From NCBI GenBank assembly GCA_033002965.1, contig JAURVB010000725.1:1-64000 (forward strand): a DNA stretch of 64,000 nt, given 5' to 3'. The first letter of the stretch is position 1; each line of letters begins with the position of its first letter. This stretch comes from Piper betle (taxonomy: Eukaryota; Streptophyta; Magnoliopsida; Piperales; Piperaceae). Of this stretch, positions 46,999 through 59,456 are shown piece after piece. The translations under genes were made by a program, and so were the position numbers. Below the pieces are notes generated by a model, which was not told the DNA's origin, searched no databases, and saw only the letters and a list, made by a program, of their open reading frames with translations.

Positions 46999-48110
46999 TT
47001 ACCATCTTGCAACGCCATCACCATCTTCCACCATCCATGAAGAGCTCCTCCTTCTGGAACTCCTTGAACTGGTCGAGCGAGTGCGAGTGCGAGTACTTGA
47101 GGAAGACGAGGAGGAAGAAGGGCGAAGACGATTGAAGAATGAGATGAAACTTTGAAATGCCCGGCCAATTCCACCATTCTCCCTCGACCTGCTCCCCCTA
47201 GACGTCCATGAGATCCTCCTCGGAGGCCCCCTGCATTGAATCCACCATCCACCTCCGTGTAAACCACTGGCAACTCCCTCTCCCCAGCCCTCCCACCGCC
47301 GGCAAGCCGCCCGACTGCAAACCCACCTCTTGGAAGCCTCCATATGGTCAGCCCCACCGTCTCCTCCTCCACTGCAGCGGCAACAGCCGCCCCTTGTTGC
47401 TGCTGCCCGTCGGGCGACGGAGACAAACTCCGGCGAGGAGTGTCGGTAGGGAGCTCGTAACGGCAGAGAGGGCACGAATTCCTCAACGACATCCATGGAA
47501 GTATGCATTCGGAGTGGTAAATGTGCTTGCAAGGCAACTCCCTCGCCTCCGATCCCAGCTCAAACGCTTCCTTACACACAGCACAGTGGGAATCCGAGCT
47601 CACGTGGCCGGCGGCGATCTCCACCGTCGGCATGGACTCCACGGCGGCCTTCGACGCCGGCGACTGCTCATACCGGCCCACGCCATTGATCTCGATCTGA
47701 GCAAGCTGGTCCACCAGCCGATCGAAGCCCGTGCCCATCAGAAAGTCTGACATGCTCGTCGGAAGGGGCCGCAGCCCCGACCCCGCCCCATCGTCGTAAT
47801 AAAGCTCGAAGTTGTTGGCATTGGTCCTGTCGCCGTCGGCAGCACCGACTTCGCCGCCGCGCAGAACGATGACGGGGTTGAACCTCGACCGCTCCCCGCC
47901 GCGGTGGCGTCGGCTCCGGAACGGCGGTGGGCTGGGACCGCCGTCGTGGACTTCGCGGCGGCGGAGATCGCCACCGCCTCCACTGCCGTCTTCGGTGATC
48001 TCCTCGACAAAGCCGCCGTCGCAGTCGGGGCAGACGACGATGTCGCGGTTCCAAACCCTAACGAAGCGGCTACATCGGTAGCACCAGTAGGAAGGCGTCG
48101 CGGCCGCCAT
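46999..48110 (-). CDS. RING-H2 E3 ubiquitin ligase with DUF1117, RDUF1/RDUF2-like
   Basis: This is a cytosolic or nuclear E3 ligase family; Arabidopsis RDUF1/2 act positively in ABA-dependent drought responses. The start is MAAATPSYWCYRC at 48,110; an upstream in-frame ATG at 48,155 is less likely. Domains in order: N-terminal zinc ribbon CYRCSRFVRVW...CPDCDGGFVEEI (about residues 9-38), a linker, RING-H2 CAVCKEAFE...CKHIYHSEC...CPLC (about 176-217), and DUF1117 from LTIWRLPRGGFAVGRLAGG to the C-terminus. The frame is lost in the C-run at 47,227-47,231, which seems one base short. The uncorrected frame runs to 46,956 with unrelated sequence. The other frame continues PRRISWTSRGSRSRENGG, IGRAFQSFISFFNRLRPSSS and a Ser/Arg tail, ending at 46,999. 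The corrected length is about 370 residues, single exon, normal for the family. Coding GC is much higher than the surroundings. Confidence 0.92.
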
Positions 48111-48670
48111 GAAAGCACCACTCAAGGAATCGATTCTAAGATTCGAGCTAAGCAATTAGGATCATCAACCATCCACCACACCTGCCATGGACTCCATTCC
48201 AATTCCAATACACCCTAAAGATCATTAATTTTCCTCAGATTTGCTTTGATGATGATGACAACCTCAATCAACCCGATTCTCTGTTCGACATCCATCAAGA
48301 TACCAACTTGGATCCACCATCAACCAGAACAAAATAAAAAGGGTTTCGTAGCTTCAGATCATTCCATCCATCAACAAGAGAAAAAACAAAATTCCATCTT
48401 AACCTCGGTACCTCTCTGAGCAAAATTGAGAGACTCAAGGAGAGCAAGATCGAACCTTTGGCGGCGAAGGAGGGGCGGCGGCGGCGGCGGCCCAAGGAGG
48501 TCCGGCCAGCTAGGATGCTCGTAGAGGAGGGGAGGAAGAGGGGTGATGGACATTTAAAGCGGGATGGAACGGCGGTAGCGCACGGCGTTTCGTTTGCCGT
48601 CACGTCGATTCTGCGTTCCTTTCGTATCGCGGGTCTCCAACAACTTGGCGTTTCTTGATACACGACGTTA
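48111..48670 (-). other. 5' leader and promoter region of the RING gene
   Basis: A moderately GC-rich stretch upstream of the ATG includes a short GGC repeat at 48,474-48,490. The frame 48,295-48,663 (minus) lies in the leader and shows no family match. The transcription start cannot be fixed. Confidence 0.45.
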
Positions 48671-49649
48671 ATTGGGTGTCGGTGTCGTATCTTTCCCCTA
48701 ATTTATTATGGTTCTCTAAAATTATTAAAAGTGTAAATTATCATTATAACTAGATTTACATAAGATGCATTATTTAAATTTTTTTTTATTTTTTATTATT
48801 TATAAAACTTTAAAATTCTAATTTTACCCAAATTAAAAAAATAAAAATTGGTAAATTTTATTTATATATTAATAATTATATTATTGAAATTAAAGTTTTT
48901 TATTTAATAATATATATCTAATTTAAAATTTCTACATAATCCATAATTTTATTTATTTTTTTATTATTGTTTGCAATAAAGGAAAACTTAAAACATAATT
49001 TTATTTAAATTGAAATTTTTAAAAATTTTAATCAAGCAAATAATTTTTAATATTTTTACATTACCATTGTATTTAAAATCGAATATTTTTGTTAAAACTA
49101 TATATATATATATATATATATAATTTGTGTGATTCTTTAGCTAATATTTATTATTATTAAAAAATATCTTATTAAAAATGACAATATTAAAATTGTTGGC
49201 TAGTTTTGGTAGAGCCCGTTTCCCTTTTTTTAGAAAAGTAAATATTTGATATGGTTTATTTTTTCTAAATTAAAACTATTTTTTAAACCTCAAAAGATTT
49301 TTCACCCAAATTTAAGAGTACTTGAGTCATTATAAAAATATTTTTAAATTTTAAATATTTGAATCATGAATAAAGTATTTAACCATCTTTGAATTGCAAT
49401 TTTCTTTTGTGAAAAATTTATTAGAAGTGAATATCGCATATTAGGGTAAGAAATATATTTTGCTCAGGTCTCTTAATTGGCGACAAAATTTAATCATATT
49501 AAAATATTATTGTAATTTATTTGTAAAAGGCTGTTAGAAAATTTTCAAAAGAAAATTTTTATACTTGAACATTTTCTCCTTCCGATACTTGCAATCTCTG
49601 CAAAGCAATCTCGCATGATAATGATCTACTTAGACATTTTACCCAAATC

Positions 49650-49651
<2 letters not shown>

Positions 49652-49686
<35 letters not shown>
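49652..49686. repeat. (AT)n microsatellite
   Basis: About 35 bp of uninterrupted AT repeat, the longest in the window. Confidence 0.95.
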
Positions 49687-49688
<2 letters not shown>

Positions 49689-49769
49689 TAAAAAAATTTA
49701 TTATAAAAATGAAAATTATTTGATGATATTATCGAGTGGTTGGAAATTTAGACCTCATTAAAAAAAGGG

Positions 49770-50110
49770 AAAATAAATTGTCTAAAATATACTCATTTAA
49801 AAAATTAAAATAAATTTAATCCAAAATAGAGAAAAAAAATTATTCACGGGTGGCTGGATCCAGCTGCCCTTTGGCCTAAGGCAGTTGGATCGGACCTCCT
49901 TCAAGCAAAGGGCAGTCGGATTTGATAAGCGGATCAAGTGCTCTTTTATTGGGCAGCTAATTCTAACCACCTTCGCCCTAGTTAGCTAGATATAGTTAAC
50001 TAAGGCCACTGGCGGCAGATCTGCCGCCCCTTAGACCTAGGCTGCCATGGCCAACTCAAATCTGGTTGCTCTATCCAAATAGGCTAAGGGGGGCAGCCAA
50101 TACTCATAAG
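49770..50110. repeat. GC-rich repeat related to 23,835-24,160
   Basis: An AT-rich lead with GAAAATAAATTG, TCTAAAATA and AAATAAATTTAATCC is followed by GC-richer sequence with GGCTGGATCCAGC, GGCAGTTGGATC and GGCAGATCTGCC words. The ends are not resolved. Confidence 0.45.
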
Positions 50111-52177
50111 TTTTTTTATAATATATTTTTTAGAGTTTTGAGTTAGGTTATTTAAATTTTTATTTTATTATAAAAGCAACCAATGACAGTTTTATTATTA
50201 TAATAAAAAAATTACCCTTTTTTTGGTAATTAGCTTTTAGTGATATGAAAAATCATCCACCCTTGGTAAAAAACTCACCTTAAAAATTATATCGTGGCTC
50301 GCTTTTTTAATGCAATATTGTGTCTTTCGTCAAATCTAATACGGCGGGCTCCATGCGTCTAGTCACCAACCACCAGTCCATCATTTTCCAGCTCTACAAG
50401 TTGGGGACTTTCACTCTCCTCCTCCCATTGAAGCGTCACACCAAAAACAGAACTTTCAACTCAGAAGTTTCCCCTCTTCTATCATATTAAAATCATTATC
50501 TAGGAAATGGAAAGGAACAGAACAAGTCCATAAATTTAGGGGTTCTAAAGTTTGGTTATTTTTAATTTTTGCGAAACAGACCGACCGACAATCGCTTCAC
50601 CGGAATCCACGTAGGACACAAGCATGTATGCATGGCTTGGCATGGCATGCGAAGATTACTTGCTTCGAAGCTTAACTCGTTACTTTATTAATTTTTTTGT
50701 CTTTATTTCTGCCTCCATATTGATATTGCTTGTGGGCTATCCAAATTTATTTTCCAAAAATAAGAGTTCTGGTCTTCAAACATGAGTACATGACACTTAA
50801 AATCAGATCTTATAATTAGGATTGAATGAAAATGTTAAGTTATATAGAGTTTATTTAATATTGCACGCAAAAGTCATGTCTTATAGCTAGAATGTTTAAA
50901 TATATTAGACGGGATATTGCCTTTCACGACTAGAATAAATTAATTATATATATAAATTTTTATTAAATAATTAAATAGATTGTAATAATTTAACATCTTA
51001 GATATAGATTGTGATTTAAAAATATATATTATTTAGACGAAAAAATGAATTATAATTATTTAATTTTTTATTATATTTTTTCAAGACAATTAGACAATTT
51101 TTATTAACCGGAAGTTAGAAATTGGGATTAAACGAATTCGAACCCGTAACCTTTTATCGATAAAGGTTTTTTAAAAAAATTGAAGTTACTAAGGTTCAAA
51201 CAATCTATTCTATCAACTAAAAATTGATTTGATTTAATAAAGAGGGGGCCTTTACTTTGTCCATTTCTACATCTAAGATTGGACCCGTATAATTAATAAT
51301 CAAAATTACACCCATGACCATCTACGTAAAATATTTTTATTATATTTTTTAGATTTTTTTTATATTAGTATTGAGTTATTGTTTTATTAATAAAGAGTAA
51401 ATAAGAGAGGTTGAATTATCATTTATGAAAATTATTTAATTTCACTCGGGAAAATTTTTTATAATTTCATAGATATATTGTTAAGTATGATAAATAGTAT
51501 TTGCGAACAAAAATTGCAATAAAATTTGCAGTCCCACAAAAATTGGTTAGGGCAAGAAAATTTTGAAAGGTAGATTGCCATTTGCCAACCAGTTTTCCCT
51601 CGTCGACTAAAAAATTCTCGTAGCTATCCTGAACGCTAAAGTTAGAAAAGGGAATAATTCAACTTTTTTTGTCAACAATTCTATCAATGGCTTTCTAAAC
51701 TTGCTTTCCATCGTTGATTGAAGCATCTTTTCTTCGTTCTTTTGACCGCAAATCCAACAAGAACTTCCACAAAATAATGCCCAAATCACTGACTTGACTT
51801 GGAGATCACTTCCTTCCAGAAAGGATTAAAAGGCAGCAGGAATCTAGAAACTGCCTTTGCCATTTTTAATGTATTATTCTGCATTGAATCTAACAAAGAA
51901 CCAATGTCTTACCTCATTCTATCATGAAACGGGCCGCGAAATCTCACGAGAATGCTCATATGTGCTTTCTTTGATCAGATTAGGTATCTGCCGCATTGCA
52001 TATTTATGTCACTTGCTACCTACCTTTCATTTCCAATAAATTGCCACCTAAAATTGTTGTAAACCACAAAGTTCTCTAACAATTCAAATCATCTAGTGCA
52101 ACTCCTATTCTTGTTGATTATTCGCTGGGTTAGCGTCGTCTGATCATTAAGAAAAGCAGCTCTTTCCGACAATCTTA

Positions 52178-52204
52178 TTCCACTCACAAGGAGTGTGAGT
52201 GGAA
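52178..52204. repeat. Perfect 11-bp hairpin
   Basis: TTCCACTCACA and TGTGAGTGGAA pair exactly around a five-base loop (AGGAG). It lies in spacer DNA and its function is unknown. Confidence 0.85.
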
Positions 52205-53232
52205 GAATTTTGTTTGGGAGAACGAAAAGTTTAACTAAAGATTTCAACCCGCTGCAACGATTCTATTAAGAAAACATCACCACAAAACCTGCTAACTATG
52301 GATCTCAACATGTCAAGAAAAGAGGCAGAAGATGTTTGGTAGGACCATGAATAGCTCTCATTGCACCTTGTAAAGGGGAATGGAGAATGTGTAAGTGTTT
52401 GGTGAAGCAAGAGAGAAGTTACTTAATTGAGGGTACTTTTGGTGTTAGTGTAAGTAATGGGGGTCAATTCAGGTGTTGACTTTCATATAAAAGGAACCAA
52501 GAAATGTAAAGAGCGGCACTTTTGAATGGAAGAAAACTTTGGAATTTTTGTCTGTCTTGTGCAAGAAGTCTACCATCAATAATCCAAGGTTTGAGCCGGG
52601 TAAGTTCAAGCTAGGGTTCCAATAGTAGGTTCTTCATATCTCTGCTCTCGTTAATTCGTCAAAATAGCGAAAGGACGAGGGAAATCAAAGCTCGCCTCTG
52701 TTCTGTAGAAGACCCGCGTTTCCAGAATCCTAACGATGTGATTCTTAAAGTCAAACAAGATTATTTACTCTTACCGGTTGTCGTGGCAATGGGTAATCAA
52801 GAGTGGGCTTTAACTTCATACATGGACGAGCTCCACCTCATCAAACGGCCCACTCTTCGAGTACAAGGAAACATTCCAAGCCCATGGACTTCAAGACATG
52901 GGCCATGCAACTTTAATCAACTGGTGGTCTAAATCTCGATTTTGATTAAATCCTAACTGCTAATTTTATTTTGGGTTCAATATCTCCGGGGATGTAGACA
53001 AATTGACGTAAAAAACTTGTAGTGGGGATTTGGAAATACGCCGGCTTAATCTATTTTCGCTTACAATTACAAGAGAGGCTGGTGGGCCCACCCCGGTGGT
53101 CCCATCTGACGCGGGGCCTTTTAGAACAATGCAATACCCCTCTTATGAATGATTTACTATATATTGATTTAGATTAAGTGCTTATAAATCCTAGGTTATA
53201 AATTCTACTCTCACTATTAATGAACTCATGCT

Positions 53233-56200
53233 ATAAAACCCACGATTCGAGCCAGGGTTTTATATTCAGAACCGGTCGGTTCGACCGTTATTTTTGAGTC
53301 GAGTCAGTTCCAGAACACGTATACTAAGCCGACACTGGTCTCGTGTATGAGCCATGAGGGTCTATGTGTACCCAAGTATATGATGATAACGTCATGAACA
53401 CAACAGAAAAGAATGAGTTATCAGAATATATGAGAGTATGCTGTTTATTTTTTATTATTATGATATATAATGGATCGTAGAATTAGTTTTAGGCCGTTTA
53501 CCGCGTTAGGACGCGTTACGAGCATTTTGGGTGGGTTGATAGTTCTAGAGCATATCATTATGATTTTTTTTTGTGTCGTTTGACTTTATGGGATTTTTCC
53601 CATATTTTTTGGAATTTTTTTACGACTTAAATATTATTTTGACTCGAGTTGGAGACGAGTCAAGTAATATTTACGACTTTGCCACCACACACCCCCGAGC
53701 CCTTCTTTTCTTCGCCAAACCCTCACCCGACGCCGGCCTTGTGCGCGTCGCCGCTGCCGCTATCGGCGCCGCTCGGCCACCGATCGACGCCGCCCAGCTT
53801 GGTGACGACGTTGCCATGCTGCCCCGACTAGGTCCGGCCCCCATCAGACCGCCGCGACGCCGCGCCCGCGTTGCGCTTCCGTCGCCGGCGACCAGCGCCA
53901 CCGCGATCGGTCAGTCGCCTCAGCACCCTCAGCCTTCCAGCAACCTTCCCCTACCGGAACGGAGGCCATCGCCGCCCTGGCCAGCCGGATCTAGCCACCA
54001 TCACCTCCGACTCTGTTTTATGCATTTTCCGGCGAGCTGCCACCTCCATTGGCTGCGTCGACCTCGCAAATGAGTAGGGCTCGTCGAGCCGGTTCCGAGG
54101 GTACCCAACAAGACCACTTTCCGGCCAGTAGACGCCGCCGGCGATTGTCGCCAGGAAACCATTGGACGTCGCCGGAAAACCGCCAGCAGTGCCGGAAATC
54201 CGTCGGAAAATCGGAATTTATGGAATTCACCGGATCTTCCGCGGGGCTCACCCAGTCGAGCCTGATCGAGCTTCGGATGCCGATGAGCGCCTAATTTGAG
54301 TTCCGAGACACGCGACGGAACCCTAACCGTCGCCGATTGTCGACAACGTGAGGTATAATTACCTCCTATTGATTTATTTAAAATTAATTATGATTGTTAG
54401 TATAACATGCTAGAATTGAATAATTGTCATGATAAATGTATGAATATGAGTGTAGTGATGATTGCATGATGCAATTAATTGAGAATGAATAGTGAGTGAT
54501 ATAATGAGGTAGATCGAGTTGAGCATGCTAATCGAGTAATGTAACTTAGGAAGTGTGAGATCCCTCAACTTAGTCCCACATCTAATACCTACTGGGAGAA
54601 GATCTTGTTTATAAGTGGGAATGGACTATAGATCTTTAACTTTCGGGGTACCCATTTTAAAGAAATGACTTAGCCCATTACGTTGCACTTTGGGCCGGGT
54701 CGTTATAAATGGTATCAGAGCCGACCTGGTTCCGTGTTAGATGGTGGGCTGGACTAGAAACGTTGGCTAGGCTATCGGTCACGGGCCAGAAAGGTCGTGG
54801 GCTGGGGTTAGCAATGGGCCAAGAATAGGCATTTCTGGGACGAAATTCCCTAAGGTGGGTGGATTGTGAGATCCCTCAACTTAGTCCCACATCTAATACC
54901 TATTGGGAGAAGATCCTGTTTATAAGTGGGAATGGACTATAGATCTTTAACTTCTGGGGTACCCATTTTAAAGAAATGACTTGGCCCATTACGTTGCATT
55001 TTGGGCTGGGTCGTTACAGGAAGAATACAATAAAATTGGTAGGATGAGTTAGAATTATTTTCATATTTATGATTATTTATTGTGATTGATGTTTATTGAG
55101 TTTGATGCATCATGTAGTTAGTGGGCGTTAGTATTTAGTTTTGATGTGTAGGTACAGAGTAGGAGCTCGCCGCTTAGGCGCGATGACACGCTTGGAGCTT
55201 CTACCAGGTCCGTTAGGACTTCTCTCTGATTTTATGATCTTTTCTATTGTATGTTTTATTTATTGTCTGCAGGACGGGTTAAGTGGCGTTTTATCGGATC
55301 CCACTTAAGTCAGGCCATTTAACCGAACATTTTCCAGATTAATAACCCCTCGAGGATGAGATCCCTCGAGGTTGATTTCGAAAACAAGATCCACCAAATG
55401 TTGCCTTCGGGTCTATTATATAACTCCCTACCCAAGCCTATATATATATATATATATATAGTTTTCGCTTTTCTGTGAGACGAGAGATGGAGAAATCGAC
55501 TGCACGTACCATGCAGAGGATGTCGTGACAGTCAAAGCGGGCTCTGGATTAGTGCCAGCGGACTGTTCCTTTCCCGAGGGATCCTGATAACTCCGTGTTT
55601 GAGTTCCTCACACCCGGAAAACATGGAGGTTTACGGGTACTGTTTAGTACAGCGCATGTCCAGACTTGTGGTTCAAAGGGTACTAAAGGCGACTGCCTGA
55701 GAGTACTCGGCCTTTGTGCTCAAGGCCAGGAGAAATATGGAGGTAAGGAGAGGGCTTAGGATAAAGTTTCACGAGAAATACTAAAAATGAAGTGCCGAGA
55801 GCGGCACAGTACCAACAGCAGATCAGTAAGTTTGGGATGCTACTGGGTCTCTAGCCCAGTGGCTCCTCAGTAGTGCCCTTCAGAGTGTTCACGTGGAGTA
55901 TATGTTGTTTTCTTTAATATGAGAGTTTGCTCTCATAGCCAGTTTGTTATAGTTATTTTATTTTCGGACCAGTAACGCTTGTTACTGACGTTTTTCTTAT
56001 ATATATGTAGGTGATAAGCACGAGATGGATGTGCCGGCCAGGACGGAGGAGCAATAAGGTCTTCTGCACACACACATTGGGTGATTGAATGCTTAATATT
56101 TTGTTTATGATGTTATTTTATAAACATGTTATGATTAAATGTTTGAGGCATGACAGTGACATGAAATGAAATGATCAGAGTAGCGCAGTAAAAGTGTGAT

Positions 56201-56588
56201 GGGTTAGGACCCAAAGTTCAGAGAATGATGAATATAGTAGATTAGAAGTCTGTGTGAATGCTATTATTGCTATGCGTGTATATGTTTGAATATATGATTT
56301 TGACAGGGTGGCCCCTAATTACATTTTTAGGGGAAATTTTGTCCCTTTCATTTTAGAATTTTTACTAATTTTGATTGTAATTGTGTTGGTGTGAAAATTG
56401 GTTGCATGCCATCTATGTAATATCCTGTTAGGGTTTTATGCATTCATACATACATATAGCATGTCAGATCTTCATCTTAAGACGCCGAGATTGGATCCGC
56501 ACGAGTTAGGTTTGGGTTAGCCGACCTAACCGGGGCCTGTAACATGCCAGTTCGGTTCACGAGTGTGAACCGGATTTGGGGTGTTACA
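53233..56588 (+). repeat. LTR-like unit 1 (interrupted by a TRIM)
   Basis: About 2.89 kb without the nested TRIM. Landmarks in order: ACCGGTCGGTTCGACCG (about 53,275), ATATGATGATAACG, GACTCGAGTTGGAGACGAG (53,641), a GC-rich stretch to 54,350, GGAGCTCGCCGC (about 55,165), CCCGAGGGATCCTGA (55,576), GACAGGGTGGCCCC (about 56,302), and the end GGGGTGTTACA (56,588). The length and the GTTACA end suggest a Ty3/gypsy (Del/Tekay-type) LTR. Open frames in the GC-rich part have no recognised domain. Confidence 0.7.
54554..55018 (+). mobile_element. Complete TRIM retrotransposon
   Basis: LTRs at 54,554-54,707 and 54,865-55,018 (154 bp each, very similar) enclose a 157-bp internal domain. The internal domain has a TGGTATCAGAGCC primer site at 54,710 and a GGTGGGTGGAT purine stretch before the 3' LTR. 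A perfect target duplication GGAAG flanks it (54,549-54,553; 55,019-55,023). The internal domain is about 70 bp shorter than in the array at 2,688 because it has one copy instead of two of the CGGTCACGGGCCA block. Confidence 0.93.
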
Positions 56589-59456
56589 GAATTGGTTTGA
56601 ATCAAGTCAATTTCAAAAGACGTATGCTAAATTGAGATTGGTCGTGTGCCATGAGTCACGAGGGTCAAGTGTAGCCGTATAAAACTCATTATTCGAGTCA
56701 ATGTTTTATATTCAGAACCGGTCGGTTCGACCGTTATTTTTAAATTGAGTCAATTTCAAAATACGTGTACTGAGCCGACGCTAGTAGTGTGTACGAGTTA
56801 TGAGGGTTATGCATACCCAAGTATATGATGATAATGTCCTAAACAAAGCATAACAAAATGAGTTATCAGAATGTATGAGAGTATGCCAGTTATTTCTCTT
56901 TATTTTATTTTTATATACAGAGGATCGTAGAATTAGTTTTATGTCATTTACCGCATTATGAGCAGTTTAGGTGGGTTGATAGTTCTAGAGCATATCATTA
57001 TGATGTTTGGTGTTTATTTGATTTTATGGGATTTTTCCGATTTTTATGGAATTTTTTAAGGATTTAGGGTGACTTAATTATTATTCTTGACTCGAGCCAG
57101 AGACGAGTCAAGTAATATTTACAAATTTCCACCAACCATTTTCTTCCCTCCCAACGCCTTCTTCCCCAAAACCCCTCACCCCAATGCTGCCCCCGTGCAG
57201 CGTCGCCACCGCTGCCGTGGATGCCACCCTGCTGCAGATTGGTGTCGCTAGCCCCCTCACGGCGTCTTCGTGCCGCCTTAACCAGGCCTGGCCACCATCT
57301 GGCCGCCGCAATGCGAGGAAGCTGCGCCTTTGCGTCGCGTTTTTGTCGCCAATCGCACCGCCGATGACCGTCGCCGCCATGATCGGGTAGTCGCCTCGAC
57401 ACCCTCAACTACCCAGCGACGTTTCCTAACCAGAGCGGAGGCCGTCATCGCCCAGGCCAGCCAGATTTCTTCACCCATCATCGCCTCTTTATTTTAGTCA
57501 TTTTTGGCGAGCCACCGCCTTCGTTGGCCACGTTGACGTCGTAGATATGTCCAATGGTACCCGATATGATGCCTATCCGGCCAGTAGACATTGCTAGCAA
57601 CTATCGCTGGGAAACCGTCAAAAAGTTGCCTGAAAACCACTGAAGACGCCGGAAAATCGTCGGAATTTGCCAGAAAACCGGATTCGTTGGATCTTCTGAG
57701 GAGTTCATCCAGTCGAACCCGATCGAACTTCGGATGCTGACAAGCGCCGAATTCGAGCTTCGAGATGAGCGACGAAACCTTAGTTGTCGCCGATTGCCGA
57801 TGACGTGAGGTATAATTATCTTCGATTTAATTATTTAAAATTGATGATGATTGTTAGCATAACATGCTAAAATTGAGTAGTTGTCATGATGAATGTTAGA
57901 CTATGAATGAAATAAAGATGTGCATTATGTGATTTACAGGAAATGAAGGTTAAGTGTCTAATGAAGTAAAGTAAATTTGAGCATGATAATCGAGGACAAC
58001 ATAACTTAGGAAATATAATAAAATTGGTATGAATAGGATTAGTTAGAATTATTTTCATACTAATGATTATTTGATTGTTGATTGATGGTCATTGAGTTTG
58101 ATGCATTATTTAGTTAACAGACATTAGTATTTAATTTTGATGTGTAGGTACGGAGTAGGAGCTCGCCGCCTAGGCACGATGACACGCTTGGAGTTTCTAT
58201 CAGGTCCGTTTAGGACTCGTCTCTATTGTATGTTTATTTTATTATTTGAAGAACGGGTTAAGTAGCATTTTATTGGATCCCACTTAACTCGGGCCATTTA
58301 ATCGAACAGTTTTCCGGATTAATAACCCCTCAAGAATGAGATCCCTTGAGGATAATTTCGAAAACAAGATCCACCACAAATTTCCTTCGGGCCTATTATA
58401 TAAATCCCTTCCCAGGCCTATATATATAATTTTATCTTGTTTTCAGTGAAACAAGAGATGGAAAAACAGACTGCACATACCATGAGCGGATGCTGTGATA
58501 GTCAAAGTGGGCTCTGGATTAGTGCAACGGACTGTTCCATTCCCGAGGGATCCTGACAACTCCGCGTTTGAGTTCCTCACAACCAAAGAATGTGGAGGTT
58601 TATGGGTACTGTTTAGAGTGCATGTCCGGACTTGTGGTTCAAAGGGTACTAAAGGCGATTGGGCCTTCGTGCTCAAGGCCAGGAGAAATATGGAGGTAAG
58701 GAGAGGACTTAGGATTTGAGACCAGAAAATAAAGTAAGAAAATGCCGAGAGAGGCATCAGCAGCAATAGATCAGTCAATTCGGGATCCTACCAGGTCTGC
58801 AGCTCAATGGCTCCTGAATAGGTGCCTTTCATAGTGTTCACAAAGAGTGTTTGATGTTTTCTTTTATATGAGAGTTTGCTCTCATAGCTAGCTTGTTATA
58901 GTTATTTTATTTTCTGGACCGATAACACTTGTTATTGACGTGTTTTATACTATATGTAGGTAATAATTACGAGTTGGAGGAGCCAGTTTGGACGAAGGAG
59001 CACTGTCGTCGCTTTCACACATGCCAGTTGATTGAGTGGTTATATTTTGTTATGATGTTATTATATTGATGTGATGTGATTAAATGCTAAAATTTGAGGA
59101 CATGATGAGTAGATTAGATTCTGTATGAATAAAATTGTTGATACATACATATATATTTATATATATTATTTGACAGGGTGGCCCTTAATTGCACTTTTAG
59201 GGGAGATTCTGTCCGTGTTATGTTAGAATTTTTATTGATTTGATCGTAATTATATTGGTGTGTAATTTAGTTTGCATGTCATCTATGCAGTATCATGTTA
59301 GGATTCTGTGCATTCATCCATGTATGGCGAGTCAAATCTTCATCTTAAGACGCCGAGATTAGATCTGCACGAGTTGGGTTTGAGTTAGTCGACCTTACCG
59401 GGGCCTATAACATGCCAGTTTGGTTTACGAGCGTGAATTGAATTTGCGGTGTTACA
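56589..59456 (+). repeat. LTR-like unit 2
   Basis: 2,868 bp, same landmark order as unit 1, ending GCGGTGTTACA. No TRIM is inserted. Its first 140 bp contain a partial internal duplication of the GAGTCAATTTCAAAA.ACGT segment. No recognised protein is encoded. Confidence 0.7.

Larger units (their letters stand above)
48671..53232. other. AT-rich spacer with repeats
   Basis: No gene is supported. Contents: AT microsatellites (49,102-49,121; 49,652-49,686), the GC-rich repeat relative at 49,770-50,110, a SINE-like segment at 50,820-51,180 with GGTTCGAATTC-type B box on the minus strand near 51,130, and a hairpin at 52,178-52,204. 52,500-53,100 may be retrotransposon sequence. Confidence 0.5.

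Noticed and set aside
47208..48218. Plus-strand and out-of-frame minus-strand frames over the RING gene
   Set aside because: Shadows of the GC-rich coding sequence; only the zinc-ribbon/RING frame shows conserved motifs.
53573..54294. Frames up to 166 residues in the GC-rich part of LTR-like unit 1 (and counterparts in units 2 and 3)
   Set aside because: The frames are not conserved between the three units, so they are not protein-coding.
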